Below are positions 34,901-35,522 of a DNA stretch of 58,442 bases, one piece after another. The first letter of the stretch is position 1. Each line of letters begins with the position of its first letter. Under the pieces are notes generated by a model that saw nothing but the letters and a program-made list of their open reading frames with translations, was not told the DNA's origin and did no database searches. Location: assembly GCA_900555045.1 (NCBI GenBank), contig USJW01000015.1, positions 1 through 58,442 on the forward strand, read 5' to 3'. The position numbers were made by a program, and so were the translations under genes. Origin of the DNA: an uncultured Clostridium sp. Its GTDB lineage: Bacteria > Bacillota > Clostridia > Lachnospirales > Lachnospiraceae.

Positions 34901-35504
34901 CAACGCCTTTATGGATCTGAGAAAATCGTCTGTGGACAGCGCCTTTGACGGGCTGGTTTTGGGCGGTGAGATCCCGGAGGGAACCGAGATTGTGGTGGCA
35001 GGCGTGTACGACCCGTCGAATGACGCCAACTACCGGCTGTCGCCGGCGGGGCAGGTGGACGGAATGCCGGCATACGGCGCGTACCGCGCGGCGGTGTCGG
35101 GCGAGTTTTCGGTCTACCGGGCCAAGGTGTCCGAAGAGCCGGGATGGATTGTGGATCTGCGGTATGCAGAGGACGATCTGTCGCGGGATGCGGGCATGAT
35201 GGCGCCGGAGGTACCGGACGAGCCGGATGTGCCGGATGTGCCGGACGTACCGGACGTGCCGGACAAGCCGGATGTGCCCTCAGGCGGAGACCGCCCAAGC
35301 GGAGGTGACGACGGTGTGGAGGTGCCCAATGTGCCCCAGATCATCGAAGCCATCGTGAAGGGGAAGGATCCTGAGGATATACCGCCGCTGTTTATCATTC
35401 CCAAGACGGGCGTGGTGCCGGTAGGCCTTGGGGCTCTGGCCCTTGCCGCAGCAGCGGGCATTATCCTGCTCATCACCCGCCGCAGGAAAGAGGACGAGGA
35501 ATAA
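4920..35504 (+). CDS. Giant (~10,194-aa) sortase-anchored multidomain surface protein
   Basis: One uninterrupted frame encodes about 10,194 residues, roughly 1.1 MDa. The ATG at 4920 follows AGGGG (4906-4910); residues 1-40 form a signal peptide (Lys/Arg start, GTALLTAIV core, cut probably after ALA). Order: acidic Gly/Asn/Glu tandem repeats (residues 228-340), a Ser/Gly-rich spacer, seven diverged copies of one module (about 1233-3590), a long run of beta-rich, conserved-repeat (DUF11/isopeptide-type) segments to about 8520, five SdrD_B/Cna_B-like domains (8520-10090) with a helical insertion in the fourth, a Pro-Asp-Val stalk, and the sorting signal IPKTG (10160-10164), a hydrophobic helix and an Arg/Lys/acidic tail. 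I infer a wall-attached fibre or adhesin; no enzyme motif is recognised. The sortase B two genes downstream is its likely anchoring enzyme. Ligand and exact domain borders are unknown. Confidence 0.9.
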   Translation: MAEDKRQAMLRFAKRGTALLTAIVMTVEQVPLSDALPVRALADEITDAPGLVGRMAMEGGTGVTVENGLISMSKKMTAKGYLHIEGGRSDDLYYDVNVHIDTPTIFRDKATEEVIVDYVGMFDGLPIDPEAYAEKNGWEILGGVEVGFPNLNGWDVWRPSKGDKILETRLDALYEQENPQAPSSGGSGSGSAGQETVDPNGGQGEAGENEGQEEDGNGAGENEEQNQGEEGNGSGENEDQDQGEEGNGSGENEDQNQGEDGNGSGENGNENQNQGEDGNGSEENGNEDQNQGEDGNGSGENGNGNQNQGEDGNGSGENGNGNQNQGEDGNGSGENGNEDQGENGSGSGEDENKGESGSGSGSGANESHGESGSGNADSSGAAGNDGQSQHGDSDLSGETLSKREGTVSFGKSRAQYNLSAMSQRKSLSQGARQIHAESSLNGRIVSSAAANVRNMRALSAASHVLSVSVHPRTLLTAPAASGSNADEEMGNSGEQGDGSGDEGDGSGDEDEEGQGQLPPADDGQENGSGQSGASTPGQSTSSGAGGFGYSAMYDSSSDGHEYIYAPTSEQMQEGSTVDGVQFYRGHVRVALDAANGYKLSDGRALQMQYRFWLKPGAFIPEGVKATCWSWVNYYKYKTKNNQEYSADSYGGLELSGFMAEQPLTDQSHADFLYTNIDWSIKVKTVKGAEDDPVLAWQKNNYASYLLTVSNTSGLIEEPDGTLHLPDNQDEWVPQETTFTDFDVQITVPPNSEYMAFGNAYQYRKYYMDPETGELTLNESYHTGAEPDRLYGGVWIANDLSNVNYDASLYDESGGVVIVDVTEVDPENWMIEDPAQLIGAGGKVVGYYWNTACEFKFISEDAIMYPPQFNKKYNPAAGTDEENPEGITERTYRLFAPFGNSIKIDDQGRAVAPVNARGTIYFGKTTDNAVNDGKGYKWAKEDKSPTHFKVAEYDAAGKKIVQAEDAYVGKSITYTIEDVGIDEGDTTDHPGRNPMYRPYVLDTLPDAFDLQKLQFVIPAEEEGKYAQYGQNPMEFWLGGVDNLIGYGIQGQPSNGQPYPILEYQDTAGKWHAVGVPVESIVREEDTEVVNGVECAVYTYDVKEFFEKLEDYNYVVRVNYRCFWIPLTNCPGIVRLNGVSRVAGTRVNTAQVGFTILRYVEVANTDAIQQGLLQDPCGEFIITDPFLKRLTDPSKPEKFVIKSEIQSAVYAETEIKGTHKVDEKMLETPAVMDFGNYLCMFTNASEGEGYNVSFDFNLEKKVQDEQQDAEQGAMVEGFITFGIRLSKDLLEAGTEPHLRDSNGKITDQPDAMLVVNFADGTSWKYTKAQLLDLVVTDEKTGVNPKAEYKDNSIYIPVKVDENKPAQIVNISLRYDSFKGKDELDKLQEESEHKSWDDEIEVLNGVHSNLWMRVYGTSENICSCDGTMVSRVDGWKDRVTGQVKEDEKYIYESVDPGTLKFVMANPTVDAYVCWVDNTASHLLHRKKQQPVPYNNEYYYDLALGNNSPAIMYKGTIDLTYDLFENSYPAEDLRHRGFVMDRLVFDMSHMLDEKEDNNWATLHEIQFFDIDNRADSEDGKAPAQPLGSFTFQELLGGGFIDASGSLTLPVQAFRDKMGLEEDWIPGRIKVILGNMDGYMTPAHMEDTDGDGEEELVPEKLLHLQIYGKSNVYEQDLELGNQFIAETQENYDKKTYKKAGTDNGGLDAEKKPLGIKKLYVDPNPAVKLDVISNQGDPLVWDHSHTHYYNSGGNYHSCSQSHLNPDYEFTQIHPDGTEELEKVYYEDGGRPVGNPETVRAWLTNFDDDAEGKEASSLISGILDLEVPCLVNIGQVGADTGLGNNVLLGRPEGFVAQNLHIVDKELLSGGIEKVIVTGQTADGTEIQVSFAADLLEKKADGTWELSHEQWEMYNIVAATKFSVEFKHFSGQVRENDEFYVDVTGLATYGVAYRFKASFHTGEKRPEDVKNHDNKPENLRPKEEFYAEGRDEHILKINDSTAPYIQSDAYYDAYQDREDSEERQLMGYDQHAKTAYVPYNDHEKEFHYYVGATQEQSYVYTEKGQLALCGCGYVQPGYSAQYRYRHSNWDLYHHSRNGYRVLSEGVLNIELPIDTVDDQYRGFLFDRLVIAKEELDKCGGIYSIEFGGPDGNIIGLDWHNGLDPANSAVFFEKDLENYKTDEGLVIRLDDLIGASQVRYIRIRFKYIDAQTDTSDAALKVQVVGKTNVYAETNRLESKATFYRPEFYNFENMGDSVKGNNKDSAIPALQNRSFNPYTLVYMPAYMSVQKPHPYAFLQSIFDDQKLIGKGLVNNGTDNYTAYSIFANRWHSNANQVTYEAQAPLGDLFKLPEYDRYQHSYLLTFGNQLIRDVKGTYKDPDTGVTYNRSRSDNSYSDIPNAVFKVNVPIYAAEKEKGFLVTGVAFDRGLLEYGTNPTITLYKIDGGNEVLYKTFGPEEIQAMITDAHDKAVSENIPVPAPSKQTGGGFYDITAYDPVIHIEDNVIIGKIEVTYDCFEGNDHVTASLHDFSAAVTYNGQVLRNENAMPTDIVNEMNKQGWLRIYGKPSTFNDENSTAADTQNTAGASTGLAQGMPIKAASAGEWDLPDAYEWRGNTATALGAADKLPFDGNSTFLPKKAVPIVRVQPRGVDAKDGKTKYGIDKATLGASIGSDQAWYGVIIGNTGASRIYKGVLNMEIPITEGPVTAQNKKYINGFEVNKIVSDENLVRNITRDDKVYLETVTLRECQPIPVDDDDNYVPGKDPGRPAMVVLTLQKDDKGAYIYPNIAKIADGTDNTYYDLIYTDRNGDEHVFGNAVKASDILVAMAAGSPDYVLSIPKAVWNTEDHLFEHPKSISMGFGSYTSYKEDNFAKTSGSPVKQNEGLIQMRGIPTGYIYEWDASGDPNEMKLLQDLKLTAKWINTYEGDQPLTTSIGGLLTRTVDSYGYLHIDPSEPTLDMRAAKGERDNPLNVYDGEDKDSLAISYEYKDGTRYRIFLGNESESGMSQPVLAVDLPLYNDSAATNEQEERRRGFQMTEIYLDHQLIGDGQVEGYYDPAGNYYGKDELPDGMTADTVPATWDTVYNDGVTKVFQIKVYDRIATVKNEDNESVPACYIIEGDELKELLKERESGNGVHIPYTSWYDETGAHEGRVIKYPGRLEIVFNTFEGSVLEKNKEGEDERGMVELLGEVNRYGDHYTYRRWHIKENLENGFNAELKKDAATGKFKWVTRYGNEVLAKASFIDYVSGTTTKVDSKDGQDALDWAAFDVKEPLPKVTAQNQYYNRADLNNKHINAGDGVYRNFAPANEIGTRIDGTKIYESVDMNTEWTVVPYGREYLSVFGLTNDSISRMENFRFEMIPEITTGEAYDTTVEDSEKNRGFHTMDIVVRDQLFDQAVLDRIEIIDDESKTRLELVRVDYSAPVASPSEARNPYDRLTPATEGKRPPSQVNEGVVYEVYLISGDNREHIGTLGREAADKMPSGSPSYEKGLYRIYEGDLVIPRSMIVERAGMANVRLVRVEGSDFLPMRNPEYKTDVTDWNMTHVIKTDQEYPDAESIVFVGISDKAIAENAINIDEAAATVNTGSFDTYLYGHTYQQIEASHQLVGAPELSGEQDEAGNNFAEVANDDHKRNDTDKTYIRTPKMFFDTTISAVFRDDLTPAEIVETGSKDARFTDETLGSIQERDRNRMWDGSYNGNGQHDRYYMDNTWMTVGYKSMAGYTVDFRQLGCNPTAKPAMVKYGGGNYNEYLTGNGTVSQDYNAAANVELTVDLPEEAFDAYYVKLRPELKDYVNSITVYRRGGESYKIPGTEWRGNGHKTLNGAGDIDQYADGPWWRINLLTDGTDPNKLYANSQIDPYDARDRLGTASNADHYYYKAPSVITRAGDIDKVVINMSINSHAAAGTEGTLWDVLEADEGTWYEEAFDPATHHALPYGRVTQVAKQSTRHSVEIAGRVIKTEDAMSPALSMQKATVSARLELGSQFNIDDGAAKNLSRDERCAGKVEPGNRVTKVRVQEAAGCVSYDGEKGNINVKKLNAGEKSGWSYGNWYRWIRYVSDYYGDTQRFDDWHARHLEDSALIRVLPSQVQLEKGLGTPKGGEAFAAMGGNVRYDLPVDGFTFDFVDGSASGQHLEIPDYGQLRGYGLGVNQWTSKRHTLEFIADDEKNANWEKCHAAYVANFDILWPEWMGRFTHVDRVEVTDTLPAIAREDGFYKGFFSRYLEIEDSMKPYVLEVQVTVNRYEQDEDGNTRTDAEGKPVISGAPRTVTVSYKDLYNQYAESGVTLPDELEGRVLFRYAKNTNGMLLGNDRLASASNAELAQEGGADQPGDPLGDMMHAYGELPNIIELEKNEYPAKVTFVSVNLPGNGDKTDEYTGVRPAANQTEDTDPDFYILGNVCEILDDLYPGSDPENPDPEHGIWSDLFGMTDAWLTGSIIEYPRNWNRSYRDAYVRWKRYKTIFGLSGDYDLERYNYTLSQCKNRRANYSIGAVGYTSDESNPAQMSSTENTFGTPAGLNQYRELYRYTPYTGWHTPDKQITLREANDNTFANFALWYAKRVEPLAKVETETVPEQKKDGKETGVEIEHTLPIDVADWEVSENTAQPLNDVYDYDSDNLTPNKLKYRLWATNLNEKGPDASGEENENLDLTGVYYRELDYQDVLPEGLRTQKLWIPVQFISRTVRQAQPDKDSKQLSVLGENKFAVSAFKLYTATEADQLSSELVRSGSSFGAPYKDTVVYDLKEELLDGLIQADGVISEAGKKVSDYITYADADGKTVDDVELARYYCVDLEKMFLTGELEGIRKKDDDPNVKDGGYFFQHNLLAFDYNLAVRTDWRIDYHQNLMRFFEPNEDGNATLTGVRDADGFTEKPAELLFEGIFVDRRYEGKENPGEEDVNTDKKPWGVDSQPTVDTDPLVLAKVVTNHVDLRLHTAGVNSVTDVNTDPKKPIDMERYKNVDNYKKLRFTNRAAKINLAVNRLPYMNQVATASNASGNVVNVPDLRPDPKNGDAQRNRPMGLNYNGNDFNKADPDTDANTPYQTADIEHLVPGDRISYYLTAINDKDIYPTESGEIRESVTWNNPVLRFDAPEGTRIARWSYMPDIFPLGETERVNANGHYLDEDGNEIKDEKGNLIHDKNDSRIARQKLAADIERKDLEVYDPEHPDYEADRDGGVYFAVPENKELKDIYSGKEMERPNVFRSFFGSRNVSENETDEVVRSIVWKVNGDIPVNKGVRFLVVLEVEDPDNNNEANRKGASIVLEPSKVSAGAIRTHGYEPFYFTSTNPQSLDGDFDSASGGTGEQDYSQIELPHPQNPAGKVEAGALHTTAGSAATEYLGADEARQEVISSKETVTYKRVLAGNENKFNGDLKTMVNGMHAEVLSEGMKVYTEKEPPAVIISMEDRVDSQEAVLTIGVPKDGQSGSEGTIRNEVHRDVAYMDVTADFISGNAYDPDYDGDKDVRDLQGFYLNRMPTKEELAYNQTSIDGERNMTAVMYVQFRDDLDEAGEIKSSLAAAPNNGLHVPYDPAYPSKDRWAKEGYRKVYPADPAYNEGGWSWYNPVDGTYVLVEPRDVARLRFEYAALKESDVNRLGQEDDFLTLPAIRLYGVSRWADINPDRAQKDYSYNYTVQVKQEWYRDSSMADNYTTLKPGETTEGSAGTEAGEMEENYREENGLRATSSTADDLSTEIEFDTYRYGIGTSTTYPVLRRMAHMKLSAESYETKSQAEDRDAKPLKGYRPYQELWTRITADNQRNTENREVSAVSSGTLKLKYIADGTGTDRADQAYTWEQDEAADEAPELDGLKDALGTGEIYQPTIIDKVPVQYVDVDSRMLPEGGLDAVSGQPQTVPVDWENSPVEIHWYAADGTEKTMGTDYPAPQLSVYRMTAKDFGGMQSFDKAQADKVDAEIRPNGGADTEAKSAEYLVYTYIFKDTDHRTSLGSGERIEIVYSTVAKGQGLPMATYSADGADDGKAMYLPRFGEYSHTDERIYLSDPGSNDEDANAIWPVTKENESSPKIGETAGKLMDMSNLMHDAGFSGKRTGMKAALIPASPSEAVREYVPVKDPDGKDVLYPDDIGQPRYEFLNHSEALIHGSDTAEPKAQDSGDNGTFFDSDINSSNKQLVTVKAVCPTGGLIIKKDQPDEVVELGYNYVPGTVADFEKKDGVVRDWYDQLMRDRTYGLTALQGAADAMSADYVDKGVEEGFTWKRNEENHSWEKVPDRGEDGMKKENILWAEEALHLKMPWLSAATQFVTERRFAGDINGDYDQYDSTIAPFKGVAGANEMYREEKLRIFTPAIQYGDHYTARMSAVNYGDWPTDGVTFTYVLPMGVMPELDGENVPVATAVYGQAPGADMIAAEGIPAELLEAKVIQSPSGDDLGYRASRTAADPVLAQDYYGGRAETYNDDMIPWVVEITVKSPLTGWWNRDAENRYGKAAGVDPQKGYQITVDLGAVVYAQPESERYYDRVLLRPYDDGEVKDDRGFMLPDATCYQVYDESYRCADLTRDYSNTYTKSGKPVTNWTAKNNYQQIYGMDGLYFTHGESRYNVGQRQHQHSYYPYDYYWVNTYAWWQVYTTSNLRMYPPFTPYYYGRNLYCDTYAGAEGTVPQPLAAPPEDGWVTCAVSGSQARLLKPIIRHWSEVADPDQSEEGHRLEEEQKFDEFFQTMEKPFDVSMFAENQMVMKNIQTGKRVDTRNQTVEEDQTIHYQGVDNKLEGNGNELRYVGAFDGRYGKGGSYTQLNRQNGDFYDYNSWWDNTPAFDDIGGGYDGDVDAERAYYPLPVLSNLLPKGIVPLDESGKPWPVSPEEGDAWANGALDFEIAVRKVSTLADQTAGDLVTDTSVVKSYYTGQVEYIADAGRYMVRLVPTAPNARGKGYNPLTDPRDCSDMEAVINAPRLRWNESLNAQFKVMAVAMPEDEVTADGVRQEDAYEEKGSPESNLMLKRWQQDRSYAASLVDGFAFFTDDRSDRGDNRGSLLADNPFSVGQAYSGYYMLGHTCSWIKGQNYNSGGSTIETIYCVRDSANGPTGDRYVHLFDDTRLDIRGLNGRIKDASMVGEMEYNTEDNTVDIEDYSLFNIGKQTDLKLEGTKAGEKGLRKPLTVAYSALDVNGNGKAANAEDGETYPEAFVGSTMKIYVQKPNIMLDKRISFSSQSAGMGDNNGSPDYRGRDVHEYLLDEDGNVVFDRDGKPVRSGDACDNADGVEGKDNPCRDDYLENDDMILADQLTYSYGQRVWYSVTVMNKHVDSPMHAPADSGIPEEDDALLGKSLDAPRERLTTDDGERQLLDDVEPDKTKRPAAEAEKLYMEQLGIRRRKLSESGDVAHGAFVFSDYLPRALAYDRGTDEDPGIRIQTFDENGAKKELLTVAEARKKGWTIVDNTQLPGENEEDNEKFVSITVVPPVASSSNAVREGSVTDEQAFDSRENAYHNIGQGLHPAGYLESGSKFALKIRTRVSDVPDMDNPDEYDENGISREAYYNRVFVNLDHLDGDYTSLADNQGNTAAREVWYRDVTGDDPPVLARPWFKDQRKEEISYYSGTVPEFDEDGRITGHTDQAVVIKDGVDLPAPITVKNEDGSLVGASWKDNWNRLPGTGEDGAKTEAERERYAYDTAGGFRLINPKGYAKVSTSRPVEIRGKRQDPSYKSIDPVKMYLAETSLVRGSVGALYTVSNLPLYGVGKATEMPDLTVDNYRDYNAYRLTNRVESVSTGRWSVPLSNLGGDTPEEQQAYKEVLEDHLRVQLYYTKRSDSGDRRQVIGDGFDLETHYGNDPARPLIWNPLGEPAAVDEPRTFTLGEDIWKDINQIMWKVTTDNPFIYPIPSGFRLDVDVDYSKEGKQDAHEKLNKDSRTEYGHYPYHQQSFETATPADAERDDVATNGGLITMYLGVTAQDSQLLTENTFTANYTHLYANYSDGQFCELVGTDTGVDEATQKLNVDIFKRSGMLLILYKPVAEVTMEGHYLKKVKKDENGDPLPTADQYFAWEDRIELDSASDLIAYTYTLDNIDNGRLEKYTEMEERADTFVDPTVIITVPPLLNIDPSHLEYVDYQEMIGNIFHPLNPEYRRDKSYGSSEKLYWTFRVVHREYDEDGNYTESAPSKGTDVVLTGYSPYKKGANENSLKFFFKGDLQPGDCIVIDYMARVRTTDESDPLARGENKVTYAYATDDVGAPIWVKWKRKDEAADEQDHHTTDQKDRDEDNKTGDTLLTCKSNLIGFSTVTRFPSYKTVSTVLDPGDATSTTPLRVLQGETYTYKLNMRNIKTYDDNAPDVGMRYNPVFYDILPYADDVHIIGWKNGAGSDPRESRWNPWLEMEPDSFKLSVTSSAKEQGEADGKGNINVPKEDYKIWVGPVDVVRDESGAVTRISPVGFEGLYEIADRTPKDSMDDNFYQALALSALAAEDFAKLDDTAVPIPEQSTMEAADVRRNHVTIDELAEYRDNISRAEYEALRKSLRDIALTFEGRPSEKEGEDLLTPYPIYATTSITLAYQVETPLNLPIYKDSTDMDGDILKSRVTSYKAGNTFVGGAYTETARESSVVEVFVHNPMDRGEIGDYVWLDTNLNGLQDEIEYQIPVTGTDFARKLPKRETKEDEYGNITYEPAWGLDENGQMKPDPGINGVKVELLNSYGQPCNYDGQAVEAKPTTGKTDEYGRPCYYVLNPDGGHISDAAGNVTMSVFGPLSTFTRSDNYGNQGYYILPNLAEGSYKLRFTMPESYNEYGLTTWEIGLGEDKIPMAVTEPGEMRPDNRGEAKTLTFTTEEPIEVKTADTDEERVAYDVGVGLPVRYGGASWLDELEADEAKDHNYDGYFDNVENPRDGHMIASPSEAEFVYCYEEDGVKKERGLTVVACIAGSETDETGVLVPAVDMHGRPLVAETRTLESLRDEYRKLEVQDAADRLDGTVPTALEKAREDYDKLHRQYPDRYPELPELLPGEMPPDEVFKPFVGTYEFKYMRPDLEYVFVAVPPVNHDTGREIYKPTPLVISDKPTDLRYDNDAQYNGWTRSFKAEIPMVDGNADVIKDRDGNILKYREQRVVDFGLISVGAVMITGTVWDDATDCATLPDGSKAPYDGIRRDGYKGVEDCRLELYAYAWVDGYGWRQLKLEDESLVFADEDHSTDQREEDALPIAVTKTSAAGDWQFKLNPDLSTGSGQDKVSYLLGYRIKVPELKSGYTLTTMHRETASMGSEQLVLVDSDLSGNGWLYQRPEDKNLNPERDLFDRTDPKAASIYLPYAEAELNEEGEPVDGIHAVKLGDTYYNYDDNRRSFSHVDAGLVPYAKGDVAGIIWNDLKGKGKKLTYNGVRESGEEGIRDIPVTLQYRIGELDYATKSEADYASESNADYNPQESIIPDGIYASVFRYDPDQFDPEAEALKAGQAGSYQISGTYIFPADLEAEAWLLEEAEADTARREAAREDLNELLRQRTEAQNRKARLESEKAQKEAEAAQLSAQISEQKDLKITYSEKLSAATSRSMAADVEMKHVDSTEIVPRKQQVNELMKQRRSAEQSQQEANRELTAKTGELDELKQLIEKYEKEHQASPGSAATGDAARELAEWLDSHLPGGSVSEENVAEQAAEYRETLEGAINDLKDRIKELTAEIAGLDRRIDETNAEIAEFSAKVEELRAVKQAADAEAADYNRKLNAAISELETLNGELAAVNVELGNLIPAIEREEKAVQELDRQIEAKRAEVENVYIGTATVLTDADGNYRFDGLPMFDESMPVKLGAGESKFEQPEPYYYRVLAQKPLGSGITILHAKTAGASAENDSDLGILTEYDFDNCNMERYGVSRKNLCVSDSFALMEPAADQVNVYDGVFHLRQDGDEPEAVRIRRHVLRDGGLLGFANRAVIGDYVWEDENGNGIQDKSEKGVKGATVILYRFDPEAEETYYTYELVNELPDIATGSVPVATPDVAQNTLMHSGNTWVTGTGDDVSAAGTTKLRITGTETRKGLWVPTADLNGDGVKVTGADGAYRFEVPVTDLSSEETAGQVYRYRVQIYQPEGGDAWTWSRAYAGRDEERDSDVVPANAFMDLRKSSVDSAFDGLVLGGEIPEGTEIVVAGVYDPSNDANYRLSPAGQVDGMPAYGAYRAAVSGEFSVYRAKVSEEPGWIVDLRYAEDDLSRDAGMMAPEVPDEPDVPDVPDVPDVPDKPDVPSGGDRPSGGDDGVEVPNVPQIIEAIVKGKDPEDIPPLFIIPKTGVVPVGLGALALAAAAGIILLITRRRKEDEE
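5601..5939 (+). repeat. In-frame tandem repeat (45/51-bp units), acidic Gly/Asn/Glu-rich
   Basis: Seven consecutive in-frame units begin with G-E-[ED]-G-N-G-S and end in Q. Units at 5601, 5646 and 5895 are 45 bp (15 residues); those at 5691, 5742, 5793 and 5844 are 51 bp (17 residues). Units 5 and 6 encode identical residues. The tract is near the mature N-terminus, the wall-distal tip if the C-terminus is anchored. Unit lengths divisible by three mean that gain or loss of units would keep the frame. Flanks continue in degenerate Glu/Gly/Ser sequence. Confidence 0.85.
8618..15700 (+). repeat. Seven diverged copies of one module inside the giant protein
   Basis: A recurring pattern appears at about 8618-9183, 9390-9942, 11125-11607, 11965-12615, 12905-13590, 13855-14480 and 14885-15700. 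Each copy opens with an aromatic/hydrophobic strand ending in N or GN. Next comes a strand such as GVLNIELPI, GTIDLTYDL or VLAVDLPLY, then after 10-25 residues a [RKE]GF-x(4-6)-[IV] strand. Each copy closes with a strand like LRIYGKPSTF, LQIYGKSNVY or VQVVGKTNVY. Linkers differ in length and composition. Copies are about 160-270 residues and too diverged for recent duplication. I recognise no named family, and borders are approximate. Confidence 0.6.
19980..30470 (+). other. Beta-rich conserved-repeat (DUF11/isopeptide-type) region of the giant protein
   Basis: Several segments share the pattern of an opening strand ending in YxVTxxN, then a strand-turn with FxDxLP or similar. They lie near 19990 (RISYYLTAIND), 23755 (HYTARMSAVNYGDW, then FTYVLPMG), 26520 (RVWYSVTVMNK, later FSDYLPRAL), 28818 (IAYTYTLDNID) and 29577 (TYTYKLNMRNI, then FYDILPYAD). 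This resembles the stalk domains of clostridial and streptococcal surface proteins, some of which form Lys-Asn isopeptide bonds. I cannot verify those bonds from sequence. The repeats probably form the extended shaft. Confidence 0.45.
30478..35195 (+). other. Five SdrD_B/Cna_B-like domains near the wall-anchored end
   Basis: Domain starts are recognised by a G-x-x-W-x-D strand followed by an acidic loop and a later GxxGVxVxL strand: 30478 (IGDYVWLDTNLNGLQDE), 31186 (GGASWLDELEADEA), 31963 (ITGTVWDDATD), 32668 (VAGIIWNDLKG) and 34369 (IGDYVWEDENGNGIQDKSE). The first and last match SdrD_B best, with Asp/Asn loops like the calcium sites of staphylococcal Sdr proteins. The typical closing strand TDADGNYRFDGLP is visible near 33930. 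These domains usually form rigid stalks that hold the distal region away from the wall. Confidence 0.7.
32991..33900 (+). other. ~300-residue coiled-coil insertion inside the fourth SdrD_B-like domain
   Basis: Between the strands YQISGTYIF and YIGTATVLTDADG lies a highly charged helical stretch rich in Glu, Lys, Arg, Ala, Leu and Gln with heptad-like spacing. It has almost no Gly or Pro except in a central break near 33431-33540 (SPGSAATGD and LPGGSVSEEN). Two arms of about 145 and 120 residues around one break suggest an antiparallel helical hairpin projecting from the beta stalk. The composition is unlike the rest of the protein. The fold is inference; the helical character is clear. Confidence 0.7.
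35211..35279 (+). repeat. Pro-Asp-Val tripeptide repeat before the sorting signal
   Basis: About 23 residues of repeating P-D-V/E/K, encoded by a 9-bp period, lie between the last SdrD_B-like domain and the IPKTG signal. Such Pro-rich spacers usually span the peptidoglycan in sortase-anchored proteins. Perfect short repeats make this a likely site of length variation. Confidence 0.8.
35397..35501 (+). other. Cell-wall sorting signal (IPKTG, hydrophobic helix, charged tail)
   Basis: IPKTG (codons 35397-35411) is followed by about 20 hydrophobic residues rich in Ala, Gly, Leu and Ile, then RRRKEDEE and the stop. This is the canonical layout for sortase cleavage between Thr and Gly and transfer to the wall. 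The first position is Ile, not the Leu of classical LPxTG. A class B sortase is encoded 1.7 kb downstream in the same operon and is the natural partner. Confidence 0.88.
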
Positions 35505-35522
35505 CGGATTGGGGAATACACG

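Noticed and set aside
4920..35504. The giant frame as a non-ribosomal peptide or polyketide synthase.
   Set aside because: No carrier-protein Ser motif, adenylation core or ketosynthase motif is visible. A signal peptide, stalk-type domains and a sorting signal argue for a surface protein.
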